Shown one piece after another: positions 6,362-9,301 of a stretch of 9,301 bases of DNA; positions within the stretch are counted from its first letter, which is position 1, and each line of letters opens with the position of its first letter. Position numbers and translations under genes: made by a program. The stretch lies in contig JALSIF010000268.1 in NCBI GenBank assembly GCA_026981635.1, positions 1 to 9,301 of the forward strand, in the 5' to 3' direction. This DNA is from JALSIF01 sp026981635 [NCBI: bacterium]. GTDB lineage: Bacteria > 4484-113 > JALSIF01. Below the pieces are notes generated by a model. It did no database searches, was not told where the DNA came from, and saw only the letters and a program-made list of their open reading frames with translations.

Positions 6362-6378
6362 CATCTTCTCAGCCTCCT
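6362..6378 (-). promoter_or_regulatory. Strong Shine-Dalgarno and ATG, out of frame with the lipoprotein
   Basis: AGGAGG (6373-6378) lies eight bases before an ATG (6362-6364) whose first codons give MRGKKLR, a typical signal-peptide N-region. The frame then runs on as Arg- and Cys-rich noise to 6125. The hydrophobic core needed next is in the adjacent frame. An in-frame TGA at 6346-6348 in that adjacent frame rules out a simple length change in the upstream A6 or G4 runs. Confidence 0.75.
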
Positions 6379-6408
6379 ATTCTTGGCTTAGCTAATCTTT
6401 TCATCTCT

Positions 6409-6431
6409 GCTCTATAGGCAACCTATAGAGC
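6409..6431. promoter_or_regulatory. 23-bp perfect palindrome, candidate operator
   Basis: Perfect 10-bp arms GCTCTATAGG (6409-6418) and CCTATAGAGC (6422-6431) flank a 3-base centre, CAA. It is about 45 bases upstream of the lipoprotein ATG in the divergent lipoprotein/dnaG region. The size and symmetry suit a dimeric transcription factor. The arms contain TATAG, so it may overlap a promoter. It has no T-tract, and its position between divergent genes argues against a terminator. No second copy was noticed in the window. Confidence 0.6.
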
Positions 6432-6459
6432 TATTATGGAAAATACCTTAGCAACAAGC

Positions 6460-6479
6460 ATGGGATACTTTCCTCCCAT
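6460..6479. repeat. Short inverted repeat in the lipoprotein/dnaG region
   Basis: Six-base arms ATGGGA (6460-6465) and TCCCAT (6474-6479) are spaced by eight bases. It lies about 30 bases from the longer palindrome. It could be another protein-binding site or chance. Confidence 0.3.
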
Positions 6480-6578
6480 CTCATTGCCCTCCTCAATGTA
6501 GTTAATCTAATTGTAACTGACTCTTGGCCGGATGTCAACCATGAGAGATGTCATTTGAAAACCTAGCCTACTAAACAT

Positions 6579-6607
6579 TTGACGGCCCCTTAAGTTGGGG
6601 CTATACT
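6579..6607 (+). promoter_or_regulatory. Canonical sigma70-type promoter of dnaG
   Basis: -35 TTGACG (6579-6584), exactly 17 bases, then -10 TATACT (6602-6607). This is the best consensus promoter in the window. The predicted transcription start (about 6613-6617) is at most a few bases before the GTG at 6618, so the mRNA should be leaderless or nearly so. Two GATGTCA direct repeats lie upstream (6531-6537 and 6547-6553). Confidence 0.8.
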
Positions 6608-6617
6608 TCCCCTTGCA

Positions 6618-8471
6618 GTGTCGGTCTTTGATGAGATCCGCGCCCGGGCCGACCTCCTGGAGGAGGTCAGGCGGGTAAGCCGCAAGGTGGTAAGGCGGGG
6701 GCGAAGCTGGTACGCCCTCTGCCCCTTCCACAACGAAAAGACCCCCAGCCTCAGCGTTGACCCGGTTAAGGGCCTGTGGCACTGCTTCGGCTGCGAGCGG
6801 GGCGGCGACGTAATCGGGTTTGTGGCCGAGGCGGAGCACCTGGACTATGTGGAGGCGGCAAAGCTCCTCGCCGAGCGGCTGGGCATCCCTTGGAAAAGTT
6901 CTGCCCGCTCGGGGGGAGAGCTTGACCGGATGAGGAAGGCGATGGCCCGGGCCCAGCAGGTCTTCAGCGAGGAGCTTCGCGGGACCAGCCACGGGGTCAA
7001 GGTGAGGCAATACCTGCGCTCGCGGGGGATAGATGAAAAGCTTGCTGCCGAGTTCGGCCTGGGCACCACCCCCCAGGGGCTGGACAGCCTCTACCAGCGG
7101 CTGAGCAGTGAGGGCTTCCGCGAGGAGGAGCTGAGGAAGGCGGGCCTCATCTCGGTTAGCGAGCGGGGGCCGATTGACTTCTTCCGTGGGCGGCTTACCA
7201 TCCCCATCCACGACCACCTGGGCCGGCTGGTGGCCTTCAGCGGCCGGGCGCTGGCCGAGGGGCAGGAGCCCAAATACCTCAACTCCCCCGAGACCCCGCT
7301 GTTTCGCAAGCGGCGCACCCTCTACAACCTCTACCGGGCCAGAAACGCCATCGCTAGGGAGGGGGCCATCGTGGTGGAGGGCTACATGGACGTGATCGCC
7401 CTCCACCAGGCGGGAGTTGAAAACGTGGTGGCCACCTCGGGGACCGCCCTGTCGGTGGAGCACGCCAGGCAGCTTGGCCGGCTCACCGACCGCATCTACC
7501 TCTGCTTTGACGGCGACCCGGCCGGGGTGAAGGCGGCCTTCAGGGCGGCGCTCAGGTTCCTGGAAGCAGACCTCGTCCCTCGCATCGTGCTGCTTCCAGA
7601 AGGGATGGACCCCGACGACCTGGTGCGAAGCCAGGGCAGGGAGGGGTTTATGCGCAAGCTTGACAACAGCGTGGGGCCGGCATCACTTGTCGCCCGCCTG
7701 GCTGGCCAGCAGAGCGAAGACCCCACCGCCCGGCGGATGGCCCTGTTTGAGCTGGGAAGGGAGATGGTCCAGGCCACCAGTCACCCGGTGATCAGGGATG
7801 GACTGATTGGAGAGATGGCCTCGCTCCTCAAACTTTCACCGGAGGAGCTTAGACAAAGCTATCTTTCACCCTCCCAGTCTCGCGGGGGGGCAGCCAGGCC
7901 GGCGGGGCTGGTGAGGCTTGCCGGCCACGCCCGCTTCTCGCCTGAGCGCCAGCAAGAACTGGAGAGCGAACTCATAGCCCTGCTTATGTTGGCGGGGCAG
8001 GAGCTTGGTGAGATTCCAAGGGATGTGCTTGAGCTTGTGGAGGCCATCGCCTTATCGCCCCAGGCGGAGGAGGCGCTGAAACTAGCCCTGGCAGGGGAAG
8101 GGGAGCTTGTGGGCTTTCTTTCCAGCCAGCCAAGCGAGTTCAAGAAGAGGCTTAGTAGACGCTACCACCTGTTTCTGGAGCGGCTGGAAGCTTCCCCTAG
8201 GCTGGGGGTGGAAGGAAACGGTGAGGAGGGGACAAAAGGGTGGGAGCGCATGCTTCACCGAAGTCTGCTTCTTGCCGCCTACAAGCTTTATCGCTTTCAT
8301 CTTGATCGCAAGATAAATGAGCTTAGGGAGGAAATTAGTCGGCTCCTCAGCGGGACAGATCGGGAGGAGGGGCTTGAGGCCATCCGCCGCAAGCAGAGGC
8401 TTGAGCAACTCAAGAGAGAGATAGAAGGTGAAATCCGTCGTCTGATCAGCCGTCCCGAGGAGGAGGACTAG
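6618..8471 (+). CDS. dnaG: DNA primase
   Basis: Synthesises RNA primers at the replication fork, recruited by the replicative helicase. The 617-residue protein has the standard order. An N-terminal CHC2 zinc finger (Cys35, His38, Cys56 and Cys59, in CPFH and CFGC) is followed by the catalytic core with the TOPRIM motifs EGYMDVIALHQAG (catalytic Glu254) and FDGDPAG (Asp298 and Asp300). KYLNSPETPLF at 219-229 is the strongly conserved primase motif. The region after about 430 is divergent and helical with a charged coiled-coil-like end (about 560-617), as expected for the helicase-binding domain. The GTG start is forced: TAA at 6591 is in frame and no start codon lies between. The N-terminal SVFDEIRARADL fits the family. 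There is no Shine-Dalgarno and a strong promoter lies directly in front. It shares CTAG with the J-domain gene at the stop. No rpoD or rpsU neighbour is visible. Confidence 0.98.
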   Translation: MSVFDEIRARADLLEEVRRVSRKVVRRGRSWYALCPFHNEKTPSLSVDPVKGLWHCFGCERGGDVIGFVAEAEHLDYVEAAKLLAERLGIPWKSSARSGGELDRMRKAMARAQQVFSEELRGTSHGVKVRQYLRSRGIDEKLAAEFGLGTTPQGLDSLYQRLSSEGFREEELRKAGLISVSERGPIDFFRGRLTIPIHDHLGRLVAFSGRALAEGQEPKYLNSPETPLFRKRRTLYNLYRARNAIAREGAIVVEGYMDVIALHQAGVENVVATSGTALSVEHARQLGRLTDRIYLCFDGDPAGVKAAFRAALRFLEADLVPRIVLLPEGMDPDDLVRSQGREGFMRKLDNSVGPASLVARLAGQQSEDPTARRMALFELGREMVQATSHPVIRDGLIGEMASLLKLSPEELRQSYLSPSQSRGGAARPAGLVRLAGHARFSPERQQELESELIALLMLAGQELGEIPRDVLELVEAIALSPQAEEALKLALAGEGELVGFLSSQPSEFKKRLSRRYHLFLERLEASPRLGVEGNGEEGTKGWERMLHRSLLLAAYKLYRFHLDRKINELREEISRLLSGTDREEGLEAIRRKQRLEQLKREIEGEIRRLISRPEEED

Positions 8472-8968
8472 GTCTCTCTGCCCTCCGGTTCGGGCAGGCT
8501 TGCCACCAGGCTTAGCAGGATGCCGATCCCCACTGCCACCGCAAGCAGAGGGAGGGCCTTTAGGGCCAGGCCCGCAAGGGGGCCCATAAAGCGCATCATA
8601 AAGCCCATCCCCAGCAGGATGAGAACAAGGTTGAGCAGGCCGGCGAGGTTCTGGGGGCGGTAGCCAGATCCGCTTCCCCAGTGGGAGGTAGCAAAGGAGA
8701 AGAGGTCCTCCCAGCGTGGGGCCCGGGCCCCTGCTTGTCTTCCCGCCGAAGCGCCAGAGAGGATGGTCCACCTGAGTCCCCACCAGCGCCTGAGCAACTG
8801 GTATGAACGGGTAATCTCCTTGGCCCGCTCCTCGTCACCGCCGTGGTCGGGGTGGTGGGTGGCCATGAGCTCCCGGTAGCGCCGCCTTACCTCGCGCCAG
8901 GGAGTGTTGGGAGCAACCCCCAATGTCTCCATCGCCTGCCTTAACTCAGCCGGGGTGGGGAATCGCAT
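8468..8968 (-). CDS. J-domain protein with C-terminal membrane anchor
   Basis: 166-residue co-chaperone-like protein. Residues 1-65 form a J domain: [21 protein letters not shown] is helix I-II, HPD at 39-41 is the Hsp70-stimulating motif, and [13 protein letters not shown] is helix III. There is no Gly/Phe region, zinc finger or substrate domain, so it is not DnaJ itself. After a linker of about 40 residues come two hydrophobic segments (about 108-127 and 130-158), suggesting a membrane hairpin with the J domain in the cytosol, recruiting DnaK to the membrane. Its client is unknown. The ATG start is forced by an in-frame TGA at 8975-8977 and has no Shine-Dalgarno; a TATACT box ends eight bases before it. 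It is divergent from ndk and convergent with dnaG. Confidence 0.9.
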   Translation of the reverse strand: MRFPTPAELRQAMETLGVAPNTPWREVRRRYRELMATHHPDHGGDEERAKEITRSYQLLRRWWGLRWTILSGASAGRQAGARAPRWEDLFSFATSHWGSGSGYRPQNLAGLLNLVLILLGMGFMMRFMGPLAGLALKALPLLAVAVGIGILLSLVASLPEPEGRET

Positions 8969-8976
8969 CGCAACTC

Positions 8977-8982
8977 AGTATA
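8977..8982 (-). promoter_or_regulatory. -10 box of the J-domain gene (leaderless type)
   Basis: TATACT on the minus strand ends eight bases before the ATG at 8968. No strong -35 is seen 16-18 bases upstream (CTGGGC region). Confidence 0.6.
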
Positions 8983-8989
8983 GCCCCTA

Positions 8990-8995
8990 TATAAT
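8990..8995 (+). promoter_or_regulatory. Consensus -10 box of ndk
   Basis: TATAAT, a perfect -10 hexamer, lies back to back with the -10 of the J-domain gene, only seven bases between them. The predicted start near 9002 gives a leader of about 25 bases. The -35 position (8967-8972) falls on the J-domain start codon and does not match consensus. Confidence 0.6.
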
Positions 8996-9014
8996 CCCTG
9001 CCCAGTTTGGGAGC

Positions 9015-9020
9015 GAGGTG
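9015..9020 (+). promoter_or_regulatory. Shine-Dalgarno of ndk
   Basis: GAGGTG lies six bases before the ATG at 9027. It complements the 16S rRNA tail well and fixes the start. Confidence 0.75.
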
Positions 9021-9026
9021 TCGCCC

Positions 9027-9301
9027 ATGGCAGAGTGGCAGCGGACCTTCGTGATGCTCAAGCCCGACGCGGTGGAGCGGGGGCTGATCGGCGAGCTAAT
9101 CGGCCGCTTTGAGCGCAAGGGCCTGCGCATCGTTGCCCTGAAGCTCATGCGGGTAAGCCGGGAGCTTGCCGAGCGCCACTACGCCGAGCACCGGCAGAAG
9201 CCCTTTTTCCAGGGGCTGGTGGATTTTGTCACCTCGGCACCGGTGGTGGTGATGGCCCTGGAGGGGGAGGAGGCCATCGCCCAGGTACGTACCCTGGTGG
9301 G
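9027..9301 (+). CDS. ndk: Nucleoside diphosphate kinase, 3' end missing
   Basis: Cytosolic enzyme that passes phosphate from ATP to other (deoxy)nucleoside diphosphates through a phosphohistidine. 91 complete codons are present before the window ends; the family is usually about 135-150 residues, so roughly a third is missing, including the catalytic histidine. The visible N-terminal half is typical: [18 protein letters not shown] with the conserved lysine at 12, [15 protein letters not shown], then HYAEH, KPFF and the [17 protein letters not shown] strand. The ATG is set by a Shine-Dalgarno and by the normal N-terminus. It is transcribed away from the J-domain gene from an overlapping promoter region. 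Confidence 0.96.
   Translation, partial: MAEWQRTFVMLKPDAVERGLIGELIGRFERKGLRIVALKLMRVSRELAERHYAEHRQKPFFQGLVDFVTSAPVVVMALEGEEAIAQVRTLV

Noticed and set aside
6125-6364. 79-codon frame starting MRGKKLR with a strong Shine-Dalgarno
   Set aside because: Only the start and first codons look real. After the seventh residue it becomes Arg/Cys-rich noise overlapping the longer, signal-bearing lipoprotein frame. It is treated as the displaced start of that gene.
5495-6394. GCTTAGCTA repeated directly on both sides of the lipoprotein gene (5495-5503, 6386-6394), suggesting an insertion
   Set aside because: A 9-base repeat is expected by chance in 9.3 kb, one copy is part of a hairpin, and there is no transposase or inverted end nearby.
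6507-7463. 318-codon open frame on the minus strand opposite dnaG
   Set aside because: Its composition (Pro, Gly, Val, His, Leu repeats) reflects the complement of dnaG codons. It has no start signals or recognisable domain, and dnaG motifs cover the same bases.
8082-8783. 233-codon open frame on the minus strand across the dnaG/J-domain junction
   Set aside because: It is antisense to dnaG and out of frame with the J-domain gene, is rich in Pro/Gly/Leu/Lys without motifs, and overlaps two well-supported genes. Long shadow frames are usual in GC-rich DNA.

Overview
This is a GC-rich bacterial chromosome segment. The replication primase is the bacterial DnaG type, the start codons include many GTG and TTG, and genes are packed on both strands in short units. 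The content is mostly housekeeping. I see no phage, plasmid, insertion sequence, CRISPR array, rRNA or tRNA. I cannot assign a phylum from this sequence. The TANNNT -10 boxes placed directly in front of start codons recall Actinobacteria and Deinococcus-Thermus, but other GC-rich lineages remain possible.

Layout. 1-1161: 3' part of glyA (serine hydroxymethyltransferase, +). 1203-2195: rhomboid intramembrane protease with a cytoplasmic tail (+). 2192-2989: inositol-monophosphatase-family enzyme (-), convergent with the rhomboid gene and sharing the bases CTAG at the two stops. 3077-3307: small DUF1858-like CxxC protein (+). 3373-4794: phosphoglucomutase/phosphomannomutase (+, TTG start). 4795-5052: gene-free convergent spacer with hairpins. 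5053-5376: thioredoxin with a WCPPC site (-). 5377-5586: thioredoxin leader and promoter, plus a probable terminator. 5587-6339: unrecognised predicted lipoprotein (-) whose start is apparently frameshifted. 6365-6617: divergent regulatory region with a 23-bp palindrome and a canonical dnaG promoter. 6618-8471: dnaG primase (+). 8468-8968: membrane-anchored J-domain protein (-), again sharing CTAG at the stops. 9027-9301: 5' part of ndk (+), divergent from the J-domain gene.

The genes do not form one pathway. They cover one-carbon metabolism (glyA), sugar-phosphate metabolism (PMM and possibly the IMPase), membrane proteolysis and folding (rhomboid, J protein, thioredoxin), and replication with nucleotide supply (dnaG, ndk).

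The most notable signal is regulatory. Five genes (rhomboid, IMPase, PMM, dnaG, J protein) have a TANNNT -10 box ending only 6-10 bases before the only possible start codon, with no Shine-Dalgarno sequence. In all five an in-frame stop lies close upstream and no other start codon intervenes. This predicts leaderless or near-leaderless transcripts. Thioredoxin, ndk and the DUF1858 gene instead have ATG starts with real leaders and Shine-Dalgarno sequences. The second notable signal is the lipoprotein gene: a strong Shine-Dalgarno, ATG and basic N-region sit one reading frame away from the hydrophobic core and the rest of the protein.
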